From positions 6,346,501 to 6,410,500 of the forward strand of contig OZ024869.1 in NCBI GenBank assembly GCA_964017185.1: a DNA stretch of 64,000 bases, given 5' to 3'. Position 1 is the stretch's first letter. Each line of letters opens with the position of its first letter. Of this stretch, positions 23,284-33,850 are shown one piece after another. Under the pieces are notes generated by a model. That model had not been told where the DNA came from and did no database searches. It worked only from the letters and a program-made list of their open reading frames with translations. Both the position numbers and the translations under genes were made by a program. Origin of the DNA: Rugalucina vietnamica (Eukaryota > Mollusca > Bivalvia > Lucinida > Lucinidae).

Positions 23284-24743
23284 AAATCTCTAGGATTAGC
23301 CTTAACATCTCCTACCAAGTTGTTCACGTAAAGATCATGCTGCTTCCTGATATCAGCTTTGATCTCTTTCCGTAAAGATTCAAATTTAGATCTAAATTTT
23401 GCACTACCAGTCTTTTTAGCTTTTGCATGAGTTGCATTTTTTCTGCGAATCTTCCTCCTTATTTCAGGTGTTATCCAAGGGACAGAGGAAACTGAGCGAC
23501 TAGTTTTTGAGGGGATATGTTTATCTGCCGATTCCTGAATAAACGATGTAATGAGATTGAAATTTTCCTGGACCGACCGAGTATCTGAGTAACCGTTGAA
23601 GTATCTTTCCTTTGCAAATTTAAGTGTTTCTGCTCTCATAGATTCATAATCACCTTTCTGATAACGATACACTTTTCTCCTAGGTTTCTTTATTGGGGGG
23701 ATAGCAATTTTCAAAGTGCCAGAAACAATGTCATGATCACTGAGCTTATCCGGGGAATGAATGTCTGCAAACTGACCAGGAAGAGAGGTCAAAATTAAGT
23801 CCAAAGTATTTCTTTCTCTGGTGGGGATATTGACTAATTGTTCCAAACCGTGGTCATTCATGATATCTATCAAAATCTGACCCTCCGTCTGACTCAATGA
23901 TGACCCAGATTTGCTGAGTCTGTCCGGCCATACAATATCTCTAAAGTTGAAATCACCTAAAACGTGAATTAAGGGGGGTTTGTTGCCTTTATTAATATTT
24001 TTGATTTTGTCAAGCTGTTCTCTAAATAAATTTTCAAACTTTTCCAGGGAATTCAATAAGTCATTTCCATTGTCCGATACTGGTAAATGACCATCGAAGG
24101 GTGGTCGATACCAGCTAGCCACAAAGTGAGTTTTCTTATTTACAAAAAGTTTGACCCAAACTGACTCTGAGTCATTGTCCAATTCTGTGAGGGGCATGTG
24201 TGGGATGTCCTTGTGCACAAGAAGCATAACACCACCACCATTTAAGGTTCTATCCTTTCTGTACACGCTGTATGGAAAAGATTCCGGAAATAATTCAGAC
24301 GTTAATATGGAATTGTCAATTTTTGTCTCCTGAATCGCCAAAATCTGGGATTGATGAAAATCAATGAAGGCCAACAACTCAAGTTTTTTGCCTCTTATAC
24401 TGTTTATGTTGATACTGGAAAATTTCAGACCACTAATAAAACTGTTTTTGCTAGTCAAGGTTTCAGTGGACTTGGTTTCATGACCTTTTGCAAGTAGGTC
24501 AAACCTATTTTCACTTTCCAAGTTAAACTGTTCATTGAAAAAAGAGTCTGAGAAGTTGAAAAAGTCACATTTTGGGCAAATCCATGTACAGTTTGAGTTT
24601 TGCATTGTTTCATACTCTGAGTCTGACATAAAAGAACAGTTATTGTGCACCCACATTTCACATTTGTCACACTAGACAGCCTTATGGGAATTCAAAACAG
24701 CACCACTGCATAGGCTGCATTCAGCTTTGCAGTTTGAACAATA
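23284..24743 (-). pseudogene. LINE ORF, middle part: second PHD finger and APE endonuclease
   Basis: Same frame as the N-terminal part. CSNCKAECSLCSG, CDKCEMWVHNNC and CTWICPKC form the second zinc-finger block, interrupted by TAG at 24672-24674 where Gln is expected. The endonuclease is intact: SININSIRGKKLELLAFIDF, QETKID, YRKDRTLNGGG, HVLGDFNFRDIVWP, NTLDLILTS and the catalytic SDHD. It ends in a frameshift inside an A/T run at about 23283-23286, where one base has been lost. Confidence 0.82.
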
Positions 24744-25250
24744 TCAAGAATCATTATCCGACTCAATCTTTTGTAACTCAACGGGACCAAGATTTACGCA
24801 AGACGCATGGAAGCGTTTCTCGCAATCTTCACATTTAACTGCTTTCTCGGCCGCCTTGCAATACTTCTTGCACATGCGGCACTGGAACCTGGGGCCTGGG
24901 TTCATTTCGATATCTCCAGCCAAAATAATAAGAATCAACAAGTTTGTTCCCTGTGAAGGATTGAAACTGCGTAATCCTTCGGAGCCTCTTCGGTTACCAA
25001 TTTTCCTTGTAAAGGCCAAACTCTGAGCAATTCTACCAACTGAATTTCCAAATCCTAAACTACAGTCCTGGTTTCCATCCAAAATATCTCCTGATGTTGT
25101 CCACTTCCAAACACAGAGCCCGAAAACCAACAACAAAGCCAACCTGAGGAGCAGCGGACAAGACTTCGGTGTATGGAAACAACATACCAGCTCTTTTCCA
25201 ACCCGACAAGTCAACCGCCCCACAGTTGGACCGACAAAACCTGAAGCCAT
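24744..25250 (-). pseudogene. LINE ORF, N-terminal part: 2A-like peptide and first PHD finger
   Basis: 168 codons from ATG 25250. Signal-like hydrophobic runs (SCPLLLRLALLLVFGLCVW and LLILIILA) precede GDIEMNPGP, a 2A-like motif. Then Cys/His residues of a PHD-type finger: CRMCKKYC, CEDCEKRFHASC. The frame ends at TGA 24744-24746 where the family has Trp. An earlier TTG at 25259 keeps the frame open but the ATG is the better start. The 2A would release the N-terminal part from the enzymatic protein during translation. Confidence 0.8.
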
Positions 25251-25386
25251 GAGTTCCAATTCAAATGATTAAACAAAAAGACCTTCAATCACTATATGAA
25301 AAAAAGTGGGTTGGGGAAGGTCAAACCAGAAAACTATTCAGATTCTTTTTTATGACAGATCGTTGCAGCCCTGCTAGAGCCGTTCA

Positions 25387-26090
25387 ATGTCACTGTCAAT
25401 GAAGCTTGAACAAATTCTGGTCCAAAAGCTTGTCAGCTCTCAGGCCAAAAAGTTTCAAGAAAAGAAATTTTCAAGTAAAGTACGAATCGTTTTGGCGCGA
25501 ATCGCACAACTAAGAAAATCGATGCTTAGACTCTTAATTTGGGGGACGACGTCAAATGCCGCCTTCACATCCAGGAAGGCGGCATACATTGGATGACCTT
25601 TGTCTTTTCTGTCTCCGATGACTTCCTCCGAACAGTTCGTAGGTGAATCCCCGCTGTAGGGTGTTTTGATGCTCTTCTTCTTTAGGCTGGATGATGTCCT
25701 TGAGAACCGACTCCAGTATTTTTGTAATGACGAGGAGAACTGTAATTCCTCTGTAATTTTTCGCTTCTGTGGAGAATCCCCTTTTCTTGAAGACTGGTGT
25801 GAGCATTCCTATTTTTTGAGCCTCTGTGACCCTGCCAAAGCGGAATAGTGAATTTACTATCTCTGTTGTGGCATCTACAAGCGCTTCCCCTCCATAAATT
25901 AAATGTTCTGCAAGAAGTCTGCAGCTTTCCCTCTGTTCAAGGATTTAATGGTATTTTTACTTGTTCAGCTGTGATGGTTGTTGCTGGGGCGTCTTTGCAC
26001 AATTCAATAATTATAGGAATTTCGTCCTCTACGAGTTTGGAGAATTCATTGTCGGAGTCTATTTCATTGCTGGGAGTTGCCAGAGATCTG
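25387..26090 (-). pseudogene. LINE reverse transcriptase N-terminal fragment
   Basis: Minus strand pieces: IIIELCKDAPATTITAEQVK (about 25950-26020), then MLTPVFKKRGFSTEAKNYRG, ITVLLVITKILESVLKDIIQ, and in another frame MYAAFLDVKAAFDVVPQIK (motif A, about 25525-25590). Frames change at least twice. The sequence is a different LINE lineage from the neighbour at 21478-25330. Motifs B and C are missing. Confidence 0.78.
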
Positions 26091-26093
26091 AAA

Positions 26094-26275
26094 GGTACAA
26101 GCAGGCAACGATCAGGAAAAGGAGCAATCAGAAAAAAGATTCCAACTCCAAAAACCGCGGCAGGAAAAAAAAACAAACAAACTAACAATAAGGTACTTAT
26201 ACCATGAAAACATTTCGTATGCCGAATGAGCAGCTATTTCCCAATAGGTGGCCACTCAGTTACCCAAACTTAACT
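26094..26275 (-). repeat. Dispersed repeat 'GTACAAGTAGGCAA', copy 3, shortened
   Basis: Starts 'aaaggtacaagcaggcaacg' and continues through 'ggtggccactcagttaccc', then stops at about 26275, half the length of the other copies. It lies next to the RT fragment at 25387-26090. Confidence 0.85.
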
Positions 26276-26344
26276 AAATTAACTTACATGTAACTGAAGT
26301 GCAGGTCCCTCCAGCCATGGAGTATATGGCAATATCTATCTATC

Positions 26345-26528
26345 TATCTATCTTCTGATACTGAGTCGATCTGTATTTGCACCTCACCATTGGCAGATAG
26401 TGGTCCACCCCAAATGTTTGGTCCACCCCAAATGTTTTTTCCCTTGACTAAAATTCTAAATTTAGCCACCCACCCCACACCTGAGGTGATGATCAGAAAT
26501 TGATCGACTCAGTATCAGAAGATAGATA
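26345..26528. mobile_element. Short MITE with 27-base perfect inverted ends
   Basis: Left end 26345-26371 and right end 26502-26528 are exact reverse complements (TATCTATCTTCTGATACTGA...). The interior has a direct repeat of 'ggtccaccccaaatgttt'. The left end runs into an extra (TATC)n stretch at 26332-26348, so the exact boundary and the target duplication cannot be read. Confidence 0.85.
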
Positions 26529-27236
26529 CACAATGCCGCTGTTTATTGACCAATCGGACCCGAAATCTTATCATTCGGGGCGAATGTTTCCGTTGCGGTT
26601 TGATTTCTTGATCTAAATCATTCAGAAGTTTTGATGAAAGCACTTTATTGACATGGACGAACTTTGCAAATCAACAAAAAACGTTTTCCTAAAAATCTTT
26701 TAAAATTCGCAACAGAACCTTGCCAAGTACGAAAACAGATACTAACAAATTAAGATAACAACAAAAATTATAGGTGAGAAAACATAATACACCGAGAAAC
26801 CTTTTAAAATAGAAGTCTTGAAAAAATGTGATCCCTTTCATCAGTGTTCTTTTCAAAAAGATGAGTAGTCTAACTAGTCAGCCACCAAAATGAAAGTATC
26901 ATACAATCTATCTACTTCCTTTGGTTTTCGTTTTCTTGTTACTTTCATAAATCAATTTCTGATTATTCTTGGGAGGTGTACATTGTACACTCCAGTGTGT
27001 TTGCAGGATGAGCCTGCATGCATGAGGATTGAAACTGTGTAGGGATCTTTAACCTGCACAGGGAATTACTGTCCCTGCTTAGGGGACCTCCATTTAATGT
27101 TCCGATCCAAAGGACGGGGACTGTATCATTTTGTATTCCGTATTTTCAGCAAATGACACGAAGGGAAGCGTGTTCGGACCGACAAATTTTCCTCGCTGCC
27201 GGTGGGGATAAAACTTGGGATCTCTAGCACGACACT
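26529..27236. other. Unassigned sequence
   Basis: No gene. The 26990-27120 part ('gggatctttaacctgcacag' and 'aaggacggggactgtatcat') has the look of a dispersed mollusc repeat, but I cannot name it. Confidence 0.4.
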
Positions 27237-27318
27237 GGCTATCCGCACGACGGTCGTGCCGATAACACCGCTTATCGGCACGACCGTCGTGCGGATAAGC
27301 GGCGTTATCCGCACGACA
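27237..27318. repeat. GC-rich palindrome cluster A
   Basis: Alternating units GCACGACGGTCGTGCCGATAA and its complement form overlapping hairpins: 'ggctatccgcacgacggtcg' against 'cgaccgtcgtgcggataagc'. Flanking DNA is AT-rich, so the block is strikingly different in composition. Confidence 0.9.
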
Positions 27319-28241
27319 GGAAAATCGATATCCAAATGTTACAAATGTCTAGAAATGGATACATTTTAAGTTGATAAATGTATTACACTGGCTTCAAAAA
27401 TGAAACAGAATATTAAACATGCAGGAATTTTTTACTTTTTAATTAACAAAATTGTAATTTTGCTGACCTGTGAATTGACCTGTAAAAATCAGTCATGCGT
27501 ATGAGTAAATTAATGAGATAGAAAATATGTCAATTATCGTAACCTAAATATTTGAAAAAAAATGTGGTAATCCAAAAGAATAAACAGCCTTTGATTTTAA
27601 CAATGAAGTATGGAAACATTTCAGTTACTCAATTAAAATAATTGCAATGATTATATTTTTCTCCGTCTGCTGTGATTCAGTTTACATCAGCTGGATAAAT
27701 CAAATCAAACTAGTTTTCTTAGTCATATTTAAATTAACAAAAATGTTAATTTCGAATGTATTTCTATATAGCTAAAACCATAATTTATTTATTTAATGAC
27801 AAATTAATAATTTAATGCATTCGTAAGCTTGTAAGAAAATCTTATACTCCCGTCGTGCCGATAGCCAATACCTGTAGCATTGGCTATCCGCACGACGGTC
27901 GGGCCGATAACGCCGCTTATCGGCACGACCGTCGTGCGGATAACGCCGCTTATCGGCACGACCATCGTGCGGATAGCCTCAGCCCTCTAGCACAAGAAGC
28001 CAGTGCACTAACCACTCGGCTACCTCGCTTCCTTCATCTTTACATCTTATCCTCTGAAGAGAATTGCTTAAAAGCGCTGATTGATCAATAAAATCTTCAA
28101 GATGAAACAATCTGCATTCGTTCCAACTTACTAAATTTTTTACTTTACTGCATACTAGATAAATTTGATCCGCATTGCAAATTGTATTGGATAATGCTGC
28201 GATAAATGGACAATTTCTGTGATTTTCGAGCTTTTTTTTTG

Positions 28242-28260
28242 GGGGGGGGGGAGGGGGGGG
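28242..28260. repeat. G-run
   Basis: An almost pure run of guanines interrupted by a single adenine, next to a T-run. Confidence 0.95.
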
Positions 28261-29403
28261 CTGAGGTGAGCTTTTTTTTTGTTGTTTTGGCTGAGGCTGT
28301 CCGCACGATGGTTGTGCCTATAATGCTGCTTATTCCCACGATGGTTGTGCCGATAAGGAGAGTCTCAGTGGGGTTTACTGATTAGCGATTTTTGGCAATT
28401 GTTTTTAATGATTAGCGATTTTTGAAGCAAAATTTTACCGGTTAGCGATTTGAGCCCTGGTAATGATTATCGATTTTGGTGACAATATATGAAATGATTA
28501 GCGATTTTTGGTCGAAAAATTTACCTGGAGTAAAATGGGTACATTTCTTCTCAAATTTAGTCAGCTGTCTTGTGAGCTGATTGTGTCCTGCTCTTAAACG
28601 TCGATTTTAAATGTAACAAGTATTAGATTTTTCAGTAAGCTTACTAAGCTAGCTGGGTTAGGTACATGATTTTCTGTTGTTTTCTTTTGAAGTTTTTGTA
28701 TAAATAGCTCTAATACAAGTGAATATCACAGCAGGCGGGCAGGGAAATAAGTTAGGGAACAGTGCTAATTACATTTGCGCTCATTTTTCAAATATTTCAT
28801 TTGCCCTCATTTTTCATTTTGCGCTGAAAAGTGTATCAAATGAACTCAGTTTAAGTGTTACATTTGTGCGCATGTTTTTGCACCTCTTCCTTGGCCATAG
28901 CTTCATAGCGGAATTATTCTTTTTCAGCGTTATTTGCAAAACATTCAAGACATAGAAATCTATGCAAACTGATACTGTAATGATTATGTGATTTGGCGAT
29001 AAAACATGAAGCAAGATCAAAAGTTGTTTATTTATTGAGAATGACCAGATTCAACATTTTATGCATGTTTCGCTTTCCAAAATTGAGCTTTGCGGAGTGC
29101 AGAAGCGAAAAGGCAAACTGGTATTCAGTAAAAGTGGAGTTTATAGCCTATTGTATCATCCGTAGCACAAAGAAAAAATGCTGCAAACTTAAATAATTTG
29201 TCATACATGTAGCTAGGCCAAGATATGACATATATATATATGTGATAACAAATTCAGTATCACCAGAAAACAGGAAATTGGATTTTTTTAACTTTTCCAA
29301 AGAACTTAACGTGTTTTACAAGGAGCACACAGCAGTAGCTTCCTTTTCCTCTTCTAAAATCCCTTTAATTATATATTGATGAAGAAAAAAAAAACAAAAA
29401 AAC

Positions 29404-29650
29404 CTGGGCCCAGTTGTTCAAAACTAACGACATCGTTAGTTAACGTTTCGTTAAAATTTCAAACATTAATATTACAAATACACTGTTATTTTTTGTTGAA
29501 AAAATGTGAGAATCCTTTGCACTGCAAAGGATTCTCACATTTTTTCAACAAAAAATAACAGTGTATTTGTTACTTTAGCTGATATTTGCTTAACAAATTT
29601 ATGTCTTAACGATATCGTTAAGCTAACGATGCTTTGAACAACTGGGTCCT
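29404..29650. mobile_element. MITE with CCCAGTTGTTCAAA ends and a perfect internal hairpin
   Basis: Ends CTGGGCCCAGTTGTTCAAA and TTTGAACAACTGGGTCC are near-perfect inverted repeats. Just inside, 'cgatatcgttaa'-like and 'aacgatgtcgttagtt'-like blocks also pair. The centre is a perfect 48-base inverted repeat with a one-base loop (29474-29521 and 29523-29570). Confidence 0.88.
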
Positions 29651-30415
29651 GTATGCCAGTAAAATTATCTTAAAATTCAACATCATCACATTAAAGGTAT
29701 TTTACTGATTTGGCGAATTTTTTAGTGATTAGCAATTTTTTGGCCAAAATTTTACTGATTAGCGATTTTTGGACCAAAATTTTACTGATTAGCGATTTCA
29801 GAGTTACCCCATTGAGACAAGACAGTCATGTGGATAGCTAGTGCTACAGGTATTGGCCATCTGCACGACGGTAGTATGCAATTTTCTTACAAGCTTACAT
29901 ATGCATTAAACTATTAATTTGCCATTGAATAAATTAATTGACACTGGCTATCCACACGACGGACGTGCCGATAACGCCGCTTACTCAGCTAAACAAACCA
30001 TATCCAGCTAAAATACGGACTGAAAAGAAGTGCATTTACTATGACTTTGTTGAGAGACATTGTGGACAGAAGGCTATCTCTTTACGGCATGAATCCATTT
30101 CTCTGTGCATTGTTGGTCCAGTTAAAATTAGAACTTCTTGTTAAATCACGTTTTACAATCTTCACTCCCTTTATTCCACGGTGTTGTTTAGTTAATATTA
30201 AAGGCATGTGTCGCCATGATGCACTTACGTATAGTTGAAGTCTTTCCACTTAATCTGTGTGTGACAAATACGATATGCAAATTACTATCGAGATCATATA
30301 ACGGGTCATTTGATTGGTCAATTTCTACATGCTTAGGTCACAGTCATATAGATCTGTAAACACCTGGCATGGAGATCTGCCAGGAATCGCCAGTAAAACA
30401 TTTAGAGAAAGAGTA

Positions 30416-30768
30416 CAGGGATTTTTTTGGCAATTTTGGGAAGGGGCCCTAGGGCCTTTCTGATTGGGAAAATTAGCGACATAAACCCTGAATTTGGGAA
30501 ATTTTCAGAATATTCAAAGTTGATAATATTTTCCAAGTTGACATAGTTAATCAAGCTTATGCATTTAGAATCATTAATAATAGCATAACATCAAATTTAA
30601 ACAGCATTTCAAACAGCAGAACTTGAGTTTCACAATGAATTGACCTATTGTAAATTATTTTCAGCTGTGATTGGGAATTTTTTTCTCCAAATTGGGAAAA
30701 AAGTCACCTAAATCTCATTGGGAATGGGGCCTTTTTTCGGCCCCTGAGACACCCGAAAAAAATCCCTG
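30416..30768. mobile_element. MITE with CAGGGATTTTTTT ends and 5-bp target duplication
   Basis: Begins CAGGGATTTTTTT and ends AAAAAAATCCCTG, flanked by GAGTA on both sides (30411-30415 and 30769-30773). It shares the 'attgggaaaa' interior with the copy at 12485-12742 and a GC-rich 'ggggccctagggcc' block. Confidence 0.9.
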
Positions 30769-30840
30769 GAGTATCTGTCAGCACACAGAAAATTATTAAA
30801 GGGAGTTCAACATTTTTCTTGGGCGACACCAGGATATAAC

Positions 30841-30960
30841 TTAACTTACTTACTTGTTTACTTACTGGAGATAGACGTCAAGCTAGGCATTTCTACTTAG
30901 CTAAGCAATTCTGCTTCTTAGACGCCTTCTATCTAGATGTGGGGGAAAGCCATGGCAGTT
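30841..30960 (-). mobile_element. tRNA-derived SINE, 3' fragment
   Basis: 'ttacttactggagatagacg' through 'cttcttagacgcc' and 'tgggggaaagcca' match the 3' part of the complete copy at 39573-39893. The tRNA head is missing. Confidence 0.85.
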
Positions 30961-31134
30961 CTAGTCCGGCATGAACCCAAGATGACCGTGCAATAGCGTC
31001 TATAGAAAATGTTTTTGCAGAAATAAGTTGGTATGTGTATCCTGATTTGAAATCCGGATGATGCCAGATTGGCATCCTTGGGCAATTCAAGATGGCCGCC
31101 AAAATCCAATATGGCCGACAAAAGAAAGGTTTTT
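30961..31134. repeat. Repeat with 'GCCCAAGGATGCC' and 'CAAGATGGCCG' motifs
   Basis: Contains 'gatgccagattggcatcctt' and 'ctatagaaaatgtttttgca'. The reverse complement of the same block occurs at 36470-36575, again beside a SINE fragment, so the two may form one compound repeat. Confidence 0.7.
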
Positions 31135-33299
31135 AGCTCACCTGAGCCGAAGGCTCACAAGGTGAGCTTATAGGATGGCCATGATCCGGCGTCCGTCCGT
31201 CGTCCGTCGTCCGTCGTCCGTCCGTCGTCGTCGTCGTCGTCCACAATTTCAAAGATCTTCTTCTCTGAAACCGCTTGGCCGATCTAGTTGAAATTTTATG
31301 TGGAGCCTCCTTGGGTAGTGGCATTTCAAGTTTGATCGCGAAATCCAGGTCACATGACCAAGATGGCCGCCACGCCCATATATGGTAAAAACCCTTCAAA
31401 AATCTTCTTCTCCAGAACCGGTGGGCCGATTTCCACGAAACTTGGTATGTAGCATCAGGGACTTCAGCCCATCATAGTTTGATAAAATGATGACCCTTGG
31501 ATGACCTTGACCTATTTTACGGCAAGGTCAAATTTGGAAACATAGGCTTTTACATGGGAAAAAGTGAAAACTATGGATTTTTTGAAAACTATTGCAGCCT
31601 GAGGCCTGAAAAGTGGTAGATGCAAACAACTAATGGAGTATATGAAGGTATGTGATTAATTTAGGTCAAGGTCATCTCTTGACCTTGGCCAGTCTGTCGT
31701 CCATTCACACTTTTCAAAGATCTTCTTCTCTGAAACTGCTGGGCCAATCGAAGTGAAATTTTATGTGGAGCATCCATGGATAGGGGAGACGAAAGTTTGA
31801 TTGCGAAATCCAGGTCACATGACCAAGATGGCTGCCACGCCCATATATGGTAAAAACCACTCAAAAATCTTCTTCTCCAGAACCGGCAGGCCGATTTTCA
31901 TGAAACTTGGTATGTAGCATTTGGGACTCAAGCCCATCATAGTTTGATAAAATGATGACCCTAGGATGACCTTGACCTTATTTATGGCAAGGTCAATTTG
32001 GGAAACATAGGCTTTTACATGGGAAAAAGTGAAAACTATGGATTTTTTGAAAACTATTGCAGCCTGATGCCTGAAAAGTGGTAGATGCAAACAACTAATG
32101 GAGTAGATGAAGGTATGTGATTAATGTAGGTCGTCATCTCTTGACCCTGGCCAGTCTGTCGTCCATACACACTTTTCAAAGATCTTCTTCTCTGAAACTG
32201 CTGGGCCAATCAAAGTGAAATTTTATGTGGAGCATCCATGGGTAGGGGAGACAAAAGTTAAATCACGAAATCCAGGTCACATGACCAAGATGGCTGCCAC
32301 GCCCATATATGGTAAAAACCACTCAAAAATCTTCTTCTCCAGAACTGGTTGGCCGATTTCCATGAAACTTGGTATGTAGCATCGGGGACTTCAGCCCATC
32401 ATAGTTTGATAAAATGATGACCCTTTGATGACCTTGACTTAATTTACGGCAAGGTCAAATTTGGAAACATAGGCTTTTACATGGGGAAAAAGTGAAAACT
32501 ATGGATTTTTTGAAAACTATTGCAGCCTGATGCCTGAAAAGTGGTAGATGCAAACAAGTAATGGAGTAGATGAAGGTATGTGATTAATGTAGGTCAAGGT
32601 CATCTCTTGACCTTGGCCAGTCTGTTGTTCATGCACACTTTTTAAAGATCTTCTTCTCTGAAACTGCTGGGCCAATCAAAGTGAAATTTTATGTGGAGCA
32701 TCCATGGGTAGGGGAGATGAAAGTTCGATCACGAAATCCAGGTCACATTACCAAGATGGCCGCCACGCCCATATATGGTAAAAACTACTCAAAAATCTTC
32801 TTCTCCAGAACCGGCAGGCCAATTTTCGCGAAACTTGGTATGTAGCATTTGGGACTCCAGCCCATCCTAGTTTGATCAAATGATGACCATAGGATGACCT
32901 TGACCTATTTTATAGCAAGGTCAATTTTGGAAACATAGGCTTTTACATGGGAAAAGGCGGAAACAATGGATATTTTGGAAACTGTTGCAGTCTGAGACCT
33001 GGAAGTTGCTAGATGCAGACAACCAATGGAGTCAATGAAGGTAAGTAATTAATGAAGGCCAAGGTCATTTCTTGACCTTGACCCAAAGTCATTTAAATAT
33101 CAAAATTAAAATTGTGGTTTTCTCATAAATCACTGGGTTTGGAAACTATTGCAGCCTGAGACCTGAAACTTTGCAGATGCAGACAACTTATGAATTCAAT
33201 AAAGGTATGTGAGTATTCAAGGTCAAGGTCATTTTATGATGACTTAATACTGCAGGATCAGGCTTCAGGTGAGCGTTCTCAGGACCAATGGTTCTCTGG
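31135..33299 (+). mobile_element. Rolling-circle-like repeat (AGCTCACCTGAGCC family) with four tandem units, complete
   Basis: The 5' end is a stem: AGCTCACCTGAGCC paired with GGCTCACAAGGTGAGCT. A CCGTCCGTCG-rich block follows (31185-31242), then units with period about 465 bases (the phrase 'aaagatcttcttctctgaaa' at about 31251, 31716, 32176, 32645). The 3' end has TTCAGGTGAGCG (an inverted partner of the 5' end), a near-perfect hairpin AGGACCAATGGTTCT and CTGG, followed by TT. Preceded by T. No target duplication beyond TT. The layout matches Helentron-associated non-autonomous elements. Confidence 0.82.
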
Positions 33300-33850
33300 T
33301 TGATAGAATTTCTTACAGATATTTGATGAAACGCTAAATGTTTGCCTTAAAATTTGAGAAATAATAAAATTTAGCCTTTTTCATCAAACTACAACAAAAT
33401 AAAAATTGACAAAATCAAGATGGCCATCAAAATCCAAGATGGCCGACGAAATAAGGGTTTTTGAGAGAAGTTGTTACATGTATGTTATGAAATGCTAAAA
33501 GATGGCATTTAGAGTGGAGAAAACTTCAAGTTAAGACATTTTGCCATGTACGCAACAAAAGGAAAATTAATAAAGATGGTGACTAAAATTCAAGATGGTC
33601 GACAAAATGTTATTCTATAGAATTTCATCAAAAGAATTACGTTGAATATGCAGGAGTCATAAAGCTAAGACTGTTCTTGAATATGTAACAAAAACTAAAA
33701 TAAAAATGGCTGCTAAAATTCAACATGGCCACCGGAAAGTAGATAAAATGTGTTTGGGTATATAGAAATGAAATGAAAATTCCATTTCTGTGTTTTTTTT
33801 TTAAACAAAATTTCAACAAAAACTGCCAAAACGCTAATATAATCGCCATA
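33300..33850. repeat. Decayed 'CAAGATGGCC' repeat array
   Basis: 'aaatccaagatggccgac' type phrases recur at about 33415, 33440, 33580 and 33710 with AT-rich spacers. No gene. Confidence 0.55.

Larger units (their letters stand above)
21478..25330 (-). mobile_element. Nearly full-length CR1-like LINE with 2A-like peptide, PHD fingers, endonuclease and RT
   Basis: Reads right to left. A single reading frame from ATG 25250 covers a 2A-like motif, two PHD-type zinc fingers, an APE endonuclease and a reverse transcriptase to TAA at 21566. The only breaks seen are two nonsense codons (24744 and 24672) and one single-base frameshift (about 23284). The 3' UTR ends in an ATTCAG-rich tail (about 21480-21510). 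The 5' boundary is approximate. A recent, barely decayed insertion. Confidence 0.85.
27780..29950. repeat. 2.2 kb region bounded by inverted arms and carrying further palindrome clusters
   Basis: Left arm 27780-27890 ('gacaaattaataatttaatg', 'gtaagcttgtaagaaaat', 'cgtcgtgccgatagccaata', 'cctgtagcat') is mirrored by 29845-29945 ('gctacaggtattggcca', 'attttcttacaagcttac', 'cattaaactattaatttg'). Inside are palindrome clusters (27850-27978, 28299-28358), two blocks of degenerate 'actgattagcgatttttgg' repeats (28370-28510 and 29700-29810) and a MITE at 29404-29650. Another palindrome unit sits at 29944-29985. Looks like a composite TIR element, but no target duplication was identified. Confidence 0.65.

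Noticed and set aside
27237-27978. CRISPR-like array of repeated palindromes
   Set aside because: The units alternate in orientation, have no constant spacers and no cas genes, and the genome is animal.
31133-33300. Short open frames (67-91 codons) reading 'FYHIWAWRPSWSCDLDFAIK'
   Set aside because: They recur in every tandem unit of the rolling-circle-like repeat and are broken in different places; repeat-derived, not genes.
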